A stretch of 64,000 nucleotides of DNA, taken from positions 543,201 to 607,200 of the forward strand of contig CAWVNO010002520.1 of the NCBI GenBank assembly GCA_963930645.1, read 5' to 3'. This DNA comes from Salticus scenicus (taxonomy: Eukaryota > Arthropoda > Arachnida > Araneae > Salticidae). Positions 9,947 through 22,629 of the stretch are shown in pieces. Made by a program: the position numbers and the translations under genes. The notes under the pieces are model-generated. The model was not told where the DNA came from, ran no database searches, and saw only the letters and a list, made by a program, of their open reading frames with translations. How positions within the stretch are numbered: position 1 is the first letter of the stretch; the number at the start of each line of letters is the position of its first letter.

Positions 9947-12594
9947 TCACCCCTTATGTGCTGTGAAAAACAAGGACAAGGAGTTTTGGAGAGTAAAAAT
10001 CTGCCAAGTTTTTATTTCGGGCAAAATTAGTTTTCATTAGGTAACCCACTTTTTGGTAAATGTGCTGTTTGTAATACGAGAATTTTAGGCCCATAAATAT
10101 GAGAAAATAGTCAGGATTTCAGCAAAGCGACAGGCACAAGAAACAATTGCTTTGACGACAAGAATATATAGACAGCTTGCAATTGTCCAGGGTCAAGGGC
10201 CCGGGAATAAAGGAGCAGTCAAACCAAAAATAAGTATAGAAAAATTAAACTTTCAAAAAAGAGAGCCCCCCCCCCCCCACTACTTTTTTTTCACCAAGCA
10301 CCACAATTTCTTCCACCAAGTTCTGAAACTGCCCATGGGTCCGAAAATAAATAGAGTTTAGACTAAACAGAATGAAGGAGAAAAAATTGTGAGAGAATCT
10401 GAATTTTAAAACAATGGGACTTATACTTGAGTTCCATTAAGACATGTAATTTCTGTCACCTTAATTTTAGAAATTATTGACACAGACCTAGAATATCACC
10501 CTTCTATTATTATACTACCTAAATTCAACAATTATAAGAGTTAAAAAAAAAAAAAAAAAAAAAAAAGAAAAAAGAAAGAAAGAAAATTGAAGAGAAAAAA
10601 ATTAAATGCACCCAATATTTAGAAAAATAACTTCAACGTTATGTGTTACTGCTGAACATAGAAAAAATATGTTCAGTGAAAACTTTTAACTAAAAGAATT
10701 TTATATTATAAAATTTAAAAAAGTACAAGTCATAAGATATTATAATATAGGGGCTACTTACTGCACCGTCTATGAAGAATAAGTAAAATAAATCACCTTC
10801 TTTCTTTTCGGGGCTCCATGCAGACTTACAATTAGAGATGTAAAAAACCCGGAAATTTTGCTTCTGGGGAATAAACATGGGAATTTCGGGAACTTTGGAA
10901 ACTTTGATGGGAAGAAACTAATATTCGAGTTTTAGATTTAATATCACTTCTTTTAGGTGTACCAAACAACTTGTTTCAATATCATTTTTATTCTATTTGC
11001 TTAAATAAAAGTGATATCAACAATTATGTGATTATTTTACAGAAAATTGTAAAAAAATAAATGTTTACGTTATTGACAATAATAAATGATACAGTTTTGT
11101 CTGCCTATTTAAATAACTTTATTTTTTTTATTTTTTTTATTTTTTTATGAATACCAAAATAAAATATGTTATAAAATATAATACAATGAAATTAAATTAT
11201 GGTAATAATACTTTAAAATTATTAAATTTTATTATAATTCATCGAACAAAATTTCACATTAGTTGATGAAATTTTGTTTAATCACTCAAAGAGCAGGGGG
11301 AACAAAATCGAACATGAGTTCTTCGGTTATTAAGAGTTCAAGCAATAATTTTTTAATGCATTAAATCAATACATAAAATATTCAGTAGCTAATAATTAAT
11401 TATTTGGCTGTTATTTCTTTCTTCATTTCTTTTTTGCATATCAATATTGTTGAAATTTTAATTGAAATAATATTTCCCAGTGTAATATTATTGATTGTTT
11501 CAGTAAATGCAGAATATTTTGAAGCATTTTTGTTTTATTTTTGAAATAAAATGTTAAAGATATACATCTGAAACATGCGATTGCGAAAAAAAAAAAAAAA
11601 AAAAAAAGTGTTATATTGAATTCAGTGTGTGTACAGTCGGAACTAAAATATCTGGAAAAACGGCAGTTTTGCGAGTGACGCAAGCGGAAGGACAAACGGA
11701 CGGAAAGCTGCGAACTCATATATACGCCTAGTCTGACATCAAAGAGATTTGTAAAAGCCGACACTTAATATCTCAACAAATAAGCCATAATTTGTTCTGA
11801 TTTTTTCAAAATAGTCTTTTATCTTCGGTCTTAATCTATCCTGAAAATTTTACATTTCTACATGCAGTATGTTTTGAGATCTGAATCTCAATTTAAAGCG
11901 AAAAAGGGAAAATGTGTGGTGTAACCATGTAAGGATGTAATAAAAATATCTCTAAAACCGCACGAACGATTTTAATTTAATTAATATATGTTGTTAATGG
12001 GATCTTTCTGAATCTAGTAACGTTTTTGTTTTTTTCAGGAAAACTCTTGTTTTTTATATAAATCGCTTTAAATATGAAACTATATTACTCCGCCAATTAC
12101 ATATGTTTCTTCGGGTGAAAACGCTGTTATTCGGCTCTTACTTGTAAGGTATGTGGGTTGGTTTGTTGACCGACTTGAATGCAGCCAATGAATTATTTAG
12201 AATTTTTTTTTTTAACGCAAAAGTACTTTATTACATGTTTAAAATATTTATTGTATATATACTAAGTCAAATTCACTTAAATATATTTTCTCTTCTGTTA
12301 TGAAAAAAATAGTTTTGATTTCAAAATTTCATATTTAGTCAAAGAAATATTTAGATAATATTTTAAATAAGGAAGTATTTTGTAATTTTAGATATTCCAT
12401 TTTATCATAATAATGATGAATTTACAATTTTTTAAAGCGAAAATTTTTTTAATCATTCATGAAAATCGATTTTATAATAACTCAATGATTTGCGATTCCT
12501 ATTCATGTATCCTTACGCTCCGGGAATGGAAAAAAACAGCAAATACAGTTTTGGCGCCATCTATCGTTTTTATTTAAAACATACTATTTCGTAA

Positions 12595-12598
<4 letters not shown>
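9947..12598. other. AT-rich non-coding stretch
   Basis: No gene recognised. A poly-A tract lies at about 10543-10566. Positions 10826-10905 share, in reverse, a motif cluster with 15540-15620 (ACATCTCTA...TTACAATT, CCGGGTTTTTT, AAATTCCC), so both are fragments of one dispersed repeat. A GC-richer patch at 11620-11765 carries an open frame without recognisable motifs. Confidence 0.5.

Positions 12599-12634
<36 letters not shown>
12599..12634. repeat. (AT)n microsatellite
   Basis: About 18 uninterrupted AT repeats. Similar tracts occur at 3532-3556, 32301-32325, 51114-51135 and 57169-57191. Confidence 0.95.
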
Positions 12635-13012
12635 CTTTTTTAAAATTAAAAATCTCTTTTGAAAATACAGTTAGTGTTTATTCATTTATTTATTTTTCAG
12701 ACTTTAAAATGATACATATTTTAAATATTAACATAATCAATTTATTATTATTATTATTATTATTCAAAGCAATGACTAGAGGATGAAACAGTGTTTGCAC
12801 TGTTTATTAGAAAAAACAGTGTTTTAATAAACAGTGTTTAAACAGTGTTTTAATAAAATTCATTTTTCATGAATTTCAGTAAAATTCATGAAAAATGTGT
12901 CAAATAGCAATTATAAAAACACGTCAAAATAAATAAATAACATCTTTACTTTGAAACCCATAATAATTTATTCTTTCTTTTCTTTTTTTAATTAATTAAC
13001 TTGTGCATGAAA

Positions 13013-13095
13013 AATTCTATTTCATAATTTACAATTACAGTAAACAAAAAATCCTCCTTTAATTTTAAATAACTATTTCTACCTGTTTCTGAACA

Positions 13096-13142
<47 letters not shown>

Positions 13143-13224
13143 AAAAAAAAAAAAAAAAAGTTAAATCTGTATATATGATTTTCAAAAAAACTACTAGATG
13201 GCGCCACTACATTTAATTTATTTT

Positions 13225-13258
<34 letters not shown>

Positions 13259-13358
13259 AAAAAACTTTTAATAGCTTCGAAACATGTAGAAATAATTATT
13301 TAAAATTAAAGGAGCGTTTTTTGTTTATTGTAGTTGTAAATATATTTATGAAATAGTA
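13013..13358. repeat. Inverted repeat with poly-T/poly-A arms
   Basis: The left arm (about 13013-13100, ...CAATTACAGTAAACAAAAAATCCTCC...) is mirrored by about 13261-13358 with moderate divergence. The centre holds a long T-run (about 13101-13139), A-runs (13143-13159 and 13230-13256) and a short non-repetitive piece with the word AGATGGCGCCACTAC. The arms differ at many sites, so the structure is older than the palindrome at 14195. Confidence 0.6.
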
Positions 13359-14194
13359 CTTTTACGCAGAAATTTCATTTTTTTTTAAACTTAACTTATA
13401 TTTTCCATAAAATTTTTCTCCAGGTGATTTTATCTTATTTTTAAAATTATAGAAATGTAAAGCTTAATTTATATTTTGTCTATTTTTCCCCCCAAACGTT
13501 TTATATGAAAATATATAGGAAGTAATTTTTACCTGCACTTTTGATGAAAATTTAAATTGTGAATATTGGAGCAGTATACTTAGCCACAAAAGGGGAAAGA
13601 AAATATATAAAATTCCATTTTTAATATTTACTTGATATATTTTTTTAATTGTTTAATTTGTAATTCTCTAAAAAGAAACTTGCAAAATGTAAATTACGTA
13701 ATTCTAACTTAAATTTGAAAATTTTCACTTACTTTTTTTTTTTTTTTTTAAGAGTTTGAGAATCCCAGTCAATAAATTTCTCTAGTGCGAAGCTTCTCCA
13801 TTTTGTTTCCAAGTGGCAGGCTACTTGAAAATTTGTGAGTATGATAACGTTTGAAACACTGAATTAATTCACACTAAATTTGTAGTGTGGATTTATCTCA
13901 GAAATGTATTTGATATGTTCATTTGCCAACTTAATCCACCCTCTTGTTTCCCTGTGCCAACACACTGAAAATTTCAAATTTACATTAGAAAGGTTTTATG
14001 AACCGATTTGCTTAAAACTCCATATATAAATAGCCTTCATTTATAAATCCACTAAGTCCATTAATAAATTGTAGCTGCCATTTTGAAAAAAAAATGGTGA
14101 CAATTTCATACGAAAAGATAAATTAGTTTACCCTTCCTAGGAGCCAGAAGGACTTGTTTTAATTTTTTGATCAATAACCACTAAAAAGTAATGA

Positions 14195-15338
14195 TATCAG
14201 TACAAAAAACCCTTAACGGCTTAAAAGTTTGTGACGCCGCTACTTTGTGGCTATAAGAATTTGAAATATGAGTCTTAAAAATAATGATAATAAATTTTAA
14301 GTGACGCTTTGTAATTAGTTAAAATATACATAGATATAAAATATACATAGAAATTATACATTCACTTTTATCTTTTATTTATATTTATAATGCAAACGTA
14401 ATATTTTTAACTTCAAGATCAGACAGATATTTAAAATACACTCACTGATGCTTTTTCATTCGCATTTCAAATTCAAAATAACAGTTTTAAAAGGAATGAT
14501 ATAAAAATTCCAGTGGCGCCTCGGTGTTATTTTAAAAGATTTGTTTTTAGATTCCATTAAAATTACTTTTGTTTTGCTAATAAAATATATTTACACATTT
14601 AAACAGTGCTTTTAATTTTCAAATATACTGTCAAATAATTATACTTTCACTGAGTTAGCATTATAAAGTAAAATTATTTATTTCAATAAATTGATTTATC
14701 CTTTGCGTCACGCTATCCAAAACTGCAAGTAAAATTTGTGTAAATGTTTTCTTTACGTCACACTACCTCTTTGAGCAAATTTTCACTTAGTTGGACACTA
14801 TGATACTATGTTTTGGATAGCGTGATGCAAAAGATAAATCAATTTACTGAAATAAATAATTTTACTTTATAATGCTAACTCAGTGAAAGTATAATTATTT
14901 GACAGTATATTTGAAAATTAAAAGCACTGTTTAAATGTGTAAATATATTTTATTAGCAAAACAAAAGTAATTTTAATGGAATCTAAAAACAAATCTTTTA
15001 AAATAACACCGAGGCGCCACTGGAATTTTTATATCATTCCTTTTAAAACTGTTATTTTGAATTTGAAATGCGAATGAAAAAGCATCAGTGAGTGTATTTT
15101 AAATGTCTGTCTGATCTTGAAGTTAAAAATATTACGTTTGCATTATAAATATAAATAAAAGATAAAAGTGAATGTATATTTTCTATGTATATTTTATATC
15201 CATGTATATTTTAACTAATTGCAAAGCGTCACTTAAAATTTAATATCATTATTTTTAAGACTCATATTTCAAATTCTTATAGCCACAAAGTAGCGGCGTC
15301 ACAAACTTTTAAGCCGTTAAGGGTTTTTTGTACTGATA
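14195..15338. repeat. 1144-bp near-perfect palindrome (529-bp arms)
   Basis: Positions 14195-14723 and 14810-15338 are reverse complements of equal length (529 bases), with only scattered single-base differences. They are separated by an 86-base spacer. The outer edges read TATCAGTACAAAAAACCC and its complement. The inner edges read CTTTGCGTCACGCTATCC and its complement. The spacer repeats a related word (CTTTACGTCACACTACC). No coding frame exists in the arms. It is either a foldback-type element or a recent inverted duplication of a non-coding unit. RNA from either strand would form a 529-bp duplex. Confidence 0.9.
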
Positions 15339-16236
15339 AATATACGGGAATAACAGAGAACAACTCAATTAATGAAATTTGAAATTTGTACCTTTAAATT
15401 TATAGAAATTAAAAGCACTAATTAAAAATTGGAAGATCATAAAAAACATCTGAATGTGAGATAACATTTGAAATGCCTTAGAACATCTCTAATCTAAGAA
15501 AAAAAAAAGATAAATTCGCAACTTGTGAAAACTTTCAAAATTCCCTTGTTTTGGAAATTTTCAAAATTCCCTTCCCAAAAAACCGGGTTTTTTCCCCGCT
15601 TACATCTCTACTTACAATATACAAATAGGTATACAAAGAGAGATACAGCGGGGGGTTGAGGGGGGCTGCCGCCGCCCTCATGAATGTATTTGATTTTGGT
15701 AATAAGTCGATCGAATCAATATATACTATTATATAATAAGGAATAAATAAAAATGACCTATTGAATAATGTCTGATGCAAATAGGACGTTGAGGCTCCTG
15801 ATCTGCAGATCCACTAGTAATATGTCTCGCACTAGAAATTTCTGAGAACATAAATATGATGGGGAACTGAGCAGAGTCCACCTATGCCAACTAGTTTAAA
15901 TTTGGCACCGAAGTTGGTCGGACATTACTCGCCAAGGATTTTAGTTACGCAATTATAATAGCCATTTTAATTTATCTCCAAAATGTCAATAAGTATTTAA
16001 AAGTCACCAATTTGGGGGGGGGGGGGATTTGTCCGTACTAAAGCTGTACAGAAACCTCCTGTTTCGGTACTGGAATGTTATCGCTCCTCCTATTTCAAAA
16101 TGTTATGGGATTACCTATTCACTAGTGTTAACGTCACTGATTATTCTGGTAGGGGAAAGAAAAAAAAAAGTTTTCGATAAATTATGTTAGTTTTAAGGTT
16201 GAGAATTTGAATGTTAATTTTGTTATTAAAATACAG
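15339..16236. other. Non-coding stretch
   Basis: Mixed sequence with a fragment shared with 10826-10905 (at about 15540-15620), a G-run at 16014-16026 and a GC-rich patch near 15650-15680. No gene recognised. Confidence 0.5.
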
Positions 16237-16281
16237 ATGGCTCAAAAAAGAGCCACAAAGTATCAACATAAAGCTTTAAAA
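16237..16281 (+). other. Possible small exon (15 codons), weak
   Basis: ATG directly after AATACAG (acceptor-like) opens 15 codons, MAQKRATKYQHKALK, ending at GTATGT (donor-like). The phase does not fit the next candidate exon at 16355, so the two cannot simply be joined. Either an exon is missing between them or this is chance. Confidence 0.15.
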
Positions 16282-16354
16282 GTATGTTTAAAATTTTTAT
16301 CGGACACTTCATCTGTATTTTTTATTATAATAAATTTTTATTAATTCTTTTTAG

Positions 16355-16446
16355 ATGCTGTGGAAAAAGAAAGTCGTGTCTCAAGGGCACAAATAGAAGA
16401 GGTTCTTAAAACATGGTTGCGCCATGCAAAAGACAGATATAAATAT
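16355..16446 (+). CDS. Candidate coding exon, unknown gene (upstream of pair)
   Basis: TTCTTTTTAG (acceptor-like) precedes an open frame encoding a charged, probably helical segment (begins AVEKESRVSRAQIEEVLKTW, ends DRYKY). A donor-like GTAAAA follows at 16447. The exon enters with two bases of a split codon and ends in phase 0. The next candidate exon (16542) starts in phase 0 and stays open, so the pair is phase-compatible across a 95-base intron. I do not recognise the protein. No upstream exon of matching phase was found. It may be a host gene end, a pseudogene or coincidence. Confidence 0.3.
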
Positions 16447-16541
16447 GTAAAACAGATATAAATGAAAAATTGGATGGTGTAAATAAAATTGGATTAATAA
16501 AAGTTTATATGTTACGTAATTATCTAAAGTTTTTTCTGTAG

Positions 16542-16622
16542 GTTGACACAAGATTCAGTTTTACTGGAAGATCACAAGAGTATAGTTTCTTAAGTGGTTC
16601 ATTGCTTAAGTTCTGCAATTAA
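16542..16622 (+). CDS. Candidate terminal exon, unknown gene (downstream of pair)
   Basis: TTTTTTCTGTAG (a good acceptor) is followed by 26 open codons (begins VDTRFSFTGRSQEYSFL) and TAA at 16620-16622. Read after the exon ending at 16446, it gives a continuous C-terminus of about 56 residues. The polyadenylation context is unclear. No domain recognised. Confidence 0.28.
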   Translation, partial: VDTRFSFTGRSQEYSFLSGSLLKFCN

Positions 16623-17820
16623 ATATGCTGAGGATTACTAATTTGATGGATTATCAATGACAGGATTATCAATGAATTAGCTTTCATGCCAAGCACAATT
16701 CACCTGTGCCAAAAACATACTATTTAAACAAAATGAAAAAGAAAAAAAAAAATCTAAAATTGAAATATATTAAAAAAGGTTATGATTTTTTTTTTTTCTG
16801 CTCCATTTTCATATGCATATAATTTTTTATTTTTCGCGTGAAAGCACATTTCATTTCATGCTAAAAGAAAAAGAAAGAAAAGAAAAAAAAAATTAACTGG
16901 TAAATTTCTTTGGCAATAATTGTAAATTTGAATGTCCAATTTTGAAGTTATTACCAGATTATTATTTTCATATTTTAATTAATTTAAAAAAATCTAATCA
17001 AAACTAAGGTACCAAATGATAGAGACAATTTTTCTGAATCCGTCAAACTAAACAGCTTATCAATCGGACAATTAGATTTTTTTAAATGAACTAAAGTATG
17101 AAAGGTAACTTGCTATAAAGATGAGTACGAACCGCAATGGTCACCTCCCTTGCAAATTATATAAATAGATTTATGAAATTGCTTACACATAAATAATAAT
17201 TACAGAAGCAAATTGAGACTTTGTTGTCTTCAGGCCATTTTGTTCAGTACATCTTAAAATTTTAATGTTACATTATGATGAATTCAAAGAAATACCAACA
17301 AGATAGTCTTTCATGTGCAGTTCTATTTCTAATGTATGTCTTTACACTTTTCATAGAAGAAAAAGATCTCACTGTGCTCGTTATAGATACAATAAACTAT
17401 CCGTTAATTTCATTTACTTGTGGGGGAAAAAAAAATACGAATTTTATAAATAAATAAAAAAGATTGCTTTGAATACTGTGGCAGAATATCAGAAATTTGT
17501 GTTAAAATACTATTCCAAATAGGAGTCGCTTTGCTAAGCTCCGATTCCGAAGAATATAACACAAAAGAAAAAAGTTTTTTCAGAGTTTGTAAGAAGGAAG
17601 AAGAGCGAAAGCATGTGAATATAATAAACACATGATTTATAGTTATGTCATTTATTAACTCAGTAGTGGTTAGCAAGTACTGTCTCTGATAAATTGTAAA
17701 AAAAAAAAAAAAAAAAGGAAAAAACTTGGAAAAGTAACTAAAAAGTTGCACGTGTATGAGAAATAGCTATACGAAATCAGTTTGATACATTTTACAAATG
17801 TCATTAATGTGAGAGTCCAT
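16623..17820. other. AT-rich non-coding stretch
   Basis: No gene recognised. An open frame at 17275-17457 has no motif and runs into a poly-A tract. Confidence 0.5.
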
Positions 17821-18070
17821 CCCAGATAGCATACACATTTGCAGCAAGTTTGACTTTTTCTGGATACTATCTTGTCATGACAAATTTGACGCGACAAATT
17901 TGCAGCAAGACTACCGCAAGGTAGATGAAACACAAATACAATAACTCCTTGCATATCAAGTTTGGCGTGAAACTGATTCAAACACGCAAGATTAATCTCA
18001 ATGACGCAAGCAGAAAATCTTCTGTCCGGTGAGAGAAACCAACCAACGCATGCGCGGAACAGCAGATGGA
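17821..18070. repeat. Fragment of the CCCAGATAGCA / TTTGCAGCAAG repeat family
   Basis: Starts ATCCCAGATAGCA followed by TTTGCAGCAAGTTTG. The same words appear in reverse at the right end of the 35 kb array (TTTGCTATCTGGGAT, about 35608-35622). The ends suggest a small DNA transposon family whose interior expands by tandem duplication. Confidence 0.45.
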
Positions 18071-18244
18071 CTCGGGAATTTCGCTTCTTCACGCCTTCAT
18101 GGTGTAATTGAAATCAAAGTTTAAACAAGAAAATTAAAAGCTTGGAAACAGGTATTTATTATTTTTATATGTAGTTATTTATGTTGGTAAATTAACATTT
18201 TTCTATAATCTACAACTTATTTCTTCTAAAAGTTGTAACAAAAT

Positions 18245-18315
18245 AAAAAGTTATGCTATTTTAAGGCTTACGTTCTTAAACATGAAACGTAAGCCTTAAA
18301 ATAGCATAACTTTTT
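18245..18315. repeat. Perfect 30-bp hairpin with 11-base loop
   Basis: 18245-18274 and 18286-18315 are exact reverse complements (30 of 30) around an 11-base loop. No TIR element is evident outside it. Perfect pairing of this length means a recent origin or selection; the sequence alone cannot say which. Confidence 0.85.
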
Positions 18316-18326
18316 TTGAAACAAAA

Positions 18327-18762
18327 TATTTTTGAAATTTCGGAAATATTATTCATCCCTGATTAATTTTGTTAAACATTGATGCAATAGTGATTCGTTT
18401 CAAACACTAGTCTGTATGAATTGCAGGATACTAAATAGTGCAAATATTATGGCTAATTATCACTTGTGCTGTTTAAATGTATAGTAATATCTAATATGAT
18501 ATAGTATCTATGCAAAAAGTTCTAAAAATATTACCATTGAAAAGTAAAAACCCATCACCTGTATATATTTAGTGTTTGTTATCAAATAACTTATTTTTCT
18601 AAAACTATTTTTAATATTAATTGGATTATAGTTTAGATTTGACATTATGCTTTGAGTTTATATAATTCATAAATTTTAATTTTGAACATCTGTTTTATCT
18701 TCTGGTTGGTTTCTTCCATTTTTTCTAGTTTCTTCCACTGTCCTGGAAGAAACCCAACCCTG
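18327..18762. mobile_element. hAT-family fragment, rearranged relative of 21018-22629
   Basis: 18437-18762 is the reverse complement of 21018-21400 and ends CCCAACCCTG, a hAT terminus. 18327-18436 matches 21888-22005 in direct orientation. The two pieces are therefore joined in an orientation not found in the complete copy. No left terminus or 8-bp duplication was found. Confidence 0.6.
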
Positions 18763-19861
18763 TTTAGTCGCCTTTAATGTATAAAATAGTAGCACTTAGG
18801 TATGAATTAAAGTATTAGGTATGTCTTTGATTAAAAGTAATAATAAATTACAAATGATAAACAATTAAAATTTTAATTATTTCAAGAAAATTAACCTTTC
18901 AACTATTTCAAGGCATGAAAATGAATTTCCTTCCCTTACACTTCCACTGTTTTACCCTAGGTAATAGAAATATTGCACTAAATTTTAAAAATTAGATAAA
19001 GAAAAATAGAGAACAACTTTTTTTTGTTTAAAAAATATCTCCCATTTTTCTTAAAATAGTTTATTACCCTTAAAATAGCTTTTAAGCTACTTTCGCACAC
19101 TGGGACTAATTTTAGTAGCAAAAAGTTACTTTTTAGTCGCCACTGAGAGCCCCCACCCCCGTAATACTAATTACCTAATTTTTTTTTTTTTTTTTTTTTT
19201 GTAAATTTAATTTTGAAGCTATAAAATGCAAAAACAGAAAAAAAAAAAAAAATACTTTTAGTTCATGCGACACACTTTACAGATTTAAAATTCAATTTGA
19301 AAAATTCACTTTTGGTAAACAAGTTCTAATTTAACAGTTGGGAATTTTATGATTGTGAAAACTGAATTTAAAAGTAATGAATGATTTTAATAACAAATTT
19401 TTCAACAGAATAGCAGCTTGGTGCTTAGACATTTGACAATAGGCGATATGTCACTTTAAGTCTTTCCACCACACACCTTTGTGGAGACATCCTGATATTA
19501 ATAATAATTAACCCTTTATTTTAAATTATTAATTTAAAACCTGTAGCTGTAATGATTTCAAATTATATAACACTGTTGTAATTGCTGCTACTGCCCTCAC
19601 GACTATGTACAAAATAAAATATTTAGGTAATTTAAAATCACTGATTGAATAATAATAAAAATCATGGATTTAAAAAATTTAGTATTTAAATTAATAACAT
19701 TATTTATAACCAACTTAAATAATTAAAGATATAAATAGCACTTTGAAAAAGGTATCTAATAATTTCAATAGTTTTTTGCTATTTTTCCTTCACAAATATG
19801 AATTGTACTTTGTATTTTTAATTAAAATTACACTAATCACTAATGTAATACAAAACTATAA
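18763..19861. other. AT-rich non-coding stretch
   Basis: Contains poly-T (19180-19200) and poly-A (19238-19251) runs. No gene or complete element recognised. The word TTTAGTCGCC occurs at 18763 and again near 19134. Confidence 0.5.
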
Positions 19862-20032
19862 TACAGTCGAACCTCATTAACGTGAATCTCAAGGGAGATA
19901 AAAAAAAAATTGTTATCAGTAGTTCATGTTGTCGGTAACTAATTTTCATATAACAAAACTAATCTTCCTTTTAACAAGGATTGTGGAAACAATTCATGTT
20001 AAAAGTAATTCATGTTAACATGGTTCGACTGT
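19862..20032. mobile_element. MITE with pogo-type ends (CAGTCGAACCTC)
   Basis: CAGTCGAACC at 19864-19873 is mirrored by GGTTCGACTG at the right end. The interior has further inverted GTTAACATGA-like words. CAGTCGAACCTC-type ends are common on invertebrate pogo-like elements. A TA precedes the left end; the right flank is TG, so the target duplication is imperfect. Confidence 0.6.
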
Positions 20033-20540
20033 GTTTAAATTATGATATACTCAGTTTTGTATCTTGATTTACAATAAAATACTTTTAATAAGGCTATTAC
20101 CTGAGGTTTTAACCAAAATATTTATATATATATATAGTCTTATCTTTATCGTATGGAGAATGGGATTTTTTAATAAGATAATTTATATCTAATTTTTGTT
20201 TAAGCACTAAAAATATAAAATTATCTTAATGTTTTGTTCAATATGTAATGTTCTCTCAATTAAATATATGTTCACTTTATCAGAAAATTTTACTATCTGA
20301 ATTTTATAAAATAAATAAATAAAAAGTTTACATAAATTAGAATAAAAATGTTTATATAAATTAGATGTGTATATAAATAATGTGTGTGTCGGTATAGGTA
20401 ATTTAAAGGTATATTATTAATTTTTTAGTTAAATTTTGTACTAACTCATAATGAAATAAATTGAAAAACAAAACATTTGTACCATATGAAGAAAGTGCAG
20501 CTTGTTCTTTATTTAACCATATTCTTAGAGTCCTCGTTTT

Positions 20541-20571
20541 TTTCCGCCTTGGAAGAAACTTGCCAACCCTG
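20541..20571 (+). mobile_element. Solo hAT right terminus
   Basis: CCGCCTTGGAAGAAACTTGC and the following CAACCCTG are identical to the right end of the hAT copy at 21018-22629. No left partner was found upstream, so this is a truncated copy. Confidence 0.6.
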
Positions 20572-21017
20572 CTTTAACATTACTTTAGAAACTATATTAA
20601 ACAATTTGTTTTCATTTAAATATAAGTTATTTCTTAATTATTCTGAATAATCTTAATTTAAAAATAATTTAAAATAGCAGTTATGTCAGAATTTTTTCAA
20701 ATGGTTTAAGATGTTTAAAGTTGAATTTTTATACGTTCAGCTAGCCGAATAGTAGCCAAATAATTTGATATTTAACCAGACCAAAAATTCAGCAGTATGG
20801 CCGAATATTCGGTATATCCCTAATAAATATATATGTTTTGTACATAAAATAAGAATTACCGAAATATGAATTATGTGAATTTGGTTTCTTAAGTAAATGC
20901 ACAGGCTTTTTATTTATTTATTAATTTATTTTTTTATTATTTGAAAATTTTTATATATGAAAAAATAAAAAAATGATTCTTTCTAAATTGAGATTTTAAT
21001 GATAGTATAGTTACAAG

Positions 21018-22629
21018 CAGGGTTGGGTTTCTTCCGGAAGAAACTAGTTTCTTCCAGGACAGTGGAAGAAACTGGAAAAAACCGGAAGAAATGGAAGAAT
21101 CTAACCAGAAGACAAAATAGATGTTCGAAATTAAAATTTATGAACTATATAAACTCAAAGCATAAATATAATGTCAAATCTAAACTATAATCCAATTAAT
21201 ATTAAAAATATTGTTAGAAAAATAAGTTATTTTATAACAAACACTAAATATATATAGGTGATGGGTTTTTACTTTTCAATGCTGATATTTTTAGAACTTT
21301 TTGCATATATACTATCTCATATTAATTAGTATATATTCAGACAGTACAAGTGATAATAATTACGGAATTAACCATAATGTTTGCACTTTTTTTTTAAAGG
21401 ATACAATTTTTTGTATAAACTTGAAGTTGGTAAACTGTATCAATAAGTAATATACCTACTTTTAAACTCTCCTGCAAGTTCTCTAGGATTTAAAAAAAAA
21501 AGCATAGTTTGTATTTATCTATTTTAAGTTGAAAAATAAAGTGCAGTATTGAACTACTCTAAAAAACATTTCATTTGTTTTACAGTTTTTAACTCCCTCT
21601 AACTCGCAAAAATTTTGTCTAGAGGTTGTGCGGATTATAGGAATTTGTAGATTAGAGATCATTGCCTTTGTTTACAGTTTTCTTTTGCAGATTACAGAGT
21701 CAGTTATTAATTCTATTCATGAGAATAGACATCAGAATGGAAAGACGATTTCTAATAAATTTTAGAATAAAGTATTTCTTCAATATTAATAAAACTAATC
21801 GATCACATTCATATATGATAAATAATTTAAGCATATTCAAATAATAGGTACCTATAAAATGTAAACAAACATATTTAAAAAATATGAAACTAAATATTTT
21901 TGAAAGTTCGGAAATAATATTCATCACTGATTAATTTTGTTAAACATTGATGTAATAGTGATTTGTTTTAAGCACTAGTCTGTATGAATTGCAGGATGAT
22001 AAATACAAGAATGTTACCCCCCCCCCCTCCCAAGTTGAGTTTCAAAGCAAGGATTAAGCTAAAAATTTGATTAAAAAAAAGTAAAAATGTGAGAAATGTG
22101 AATTTATTTGAAATATGAGATGTAAATTTCTTTTTCACTGTATTGTATTAGGAAAATGAAGTTTTTGATGACATTTAGTAATACAGTAATTATTGAATAC
22201 TGGCTCTTTTAATTAACTGAATGTTTGTTAAGAGCTGTTTTATCAGAAAGTATAAGCAAGTGATACAAACTATTATTTATTACCAGTTAAAGAAATAAAA
22301 TTGTCTAAATAATAAATTATAAAACTTTAAGCTTTTTAAATTGAAATTGATTTTTTTACTGGATTTTGGAACATGATTATCAGATACCGAAGATCACTTC
22401 GGTACAAATCTCATAATTATTAATTTAATATGTAATTAAATTTTTATAGGTATGATTAAAGTTACTTAAAGTTGTTTATAAGACAAATGCATCCATTGTA
22501 TCTTACAAATCTGCAATTTATAGGATAAATTTTTAAGAAAAACATTTTCTTCCACTTGGAAGAAACCTATTTCTTCCGGCCGGTTTTGTCCATGGTTTTT
22601 TCCGCCTTGGAAGAAACTTGCCAACCCTG
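21018..22629. mobile_element. Non-autonomous hAT element with 8-bp target duplication
   Basis: Begins CAGGGTTGGGTTTCTTCC and ends with the complement of CAGGGTTGGCAAGTTTCTTC, the CAGGG start typical of hAT ends. It is flanked by a perfect 8-bp direct repeat GTTACAAG (21010-21017 and 22630-22637), the hAT target-duplication length. The 1612-bp interior has repeated CTTCC/GGAAG words near both ends and no transposase. It depends on an unseen autonomous partner. The intact duplication suggests modest age. Confidence 0.9.

Noticed and set aside
17410..18092. Two overlapping minus-strand frames (113 and 140 codons)
   Set aside because: They run through poly-A and repeat-family sequence, have phenylalanine runs from homopolymers and no motifs.
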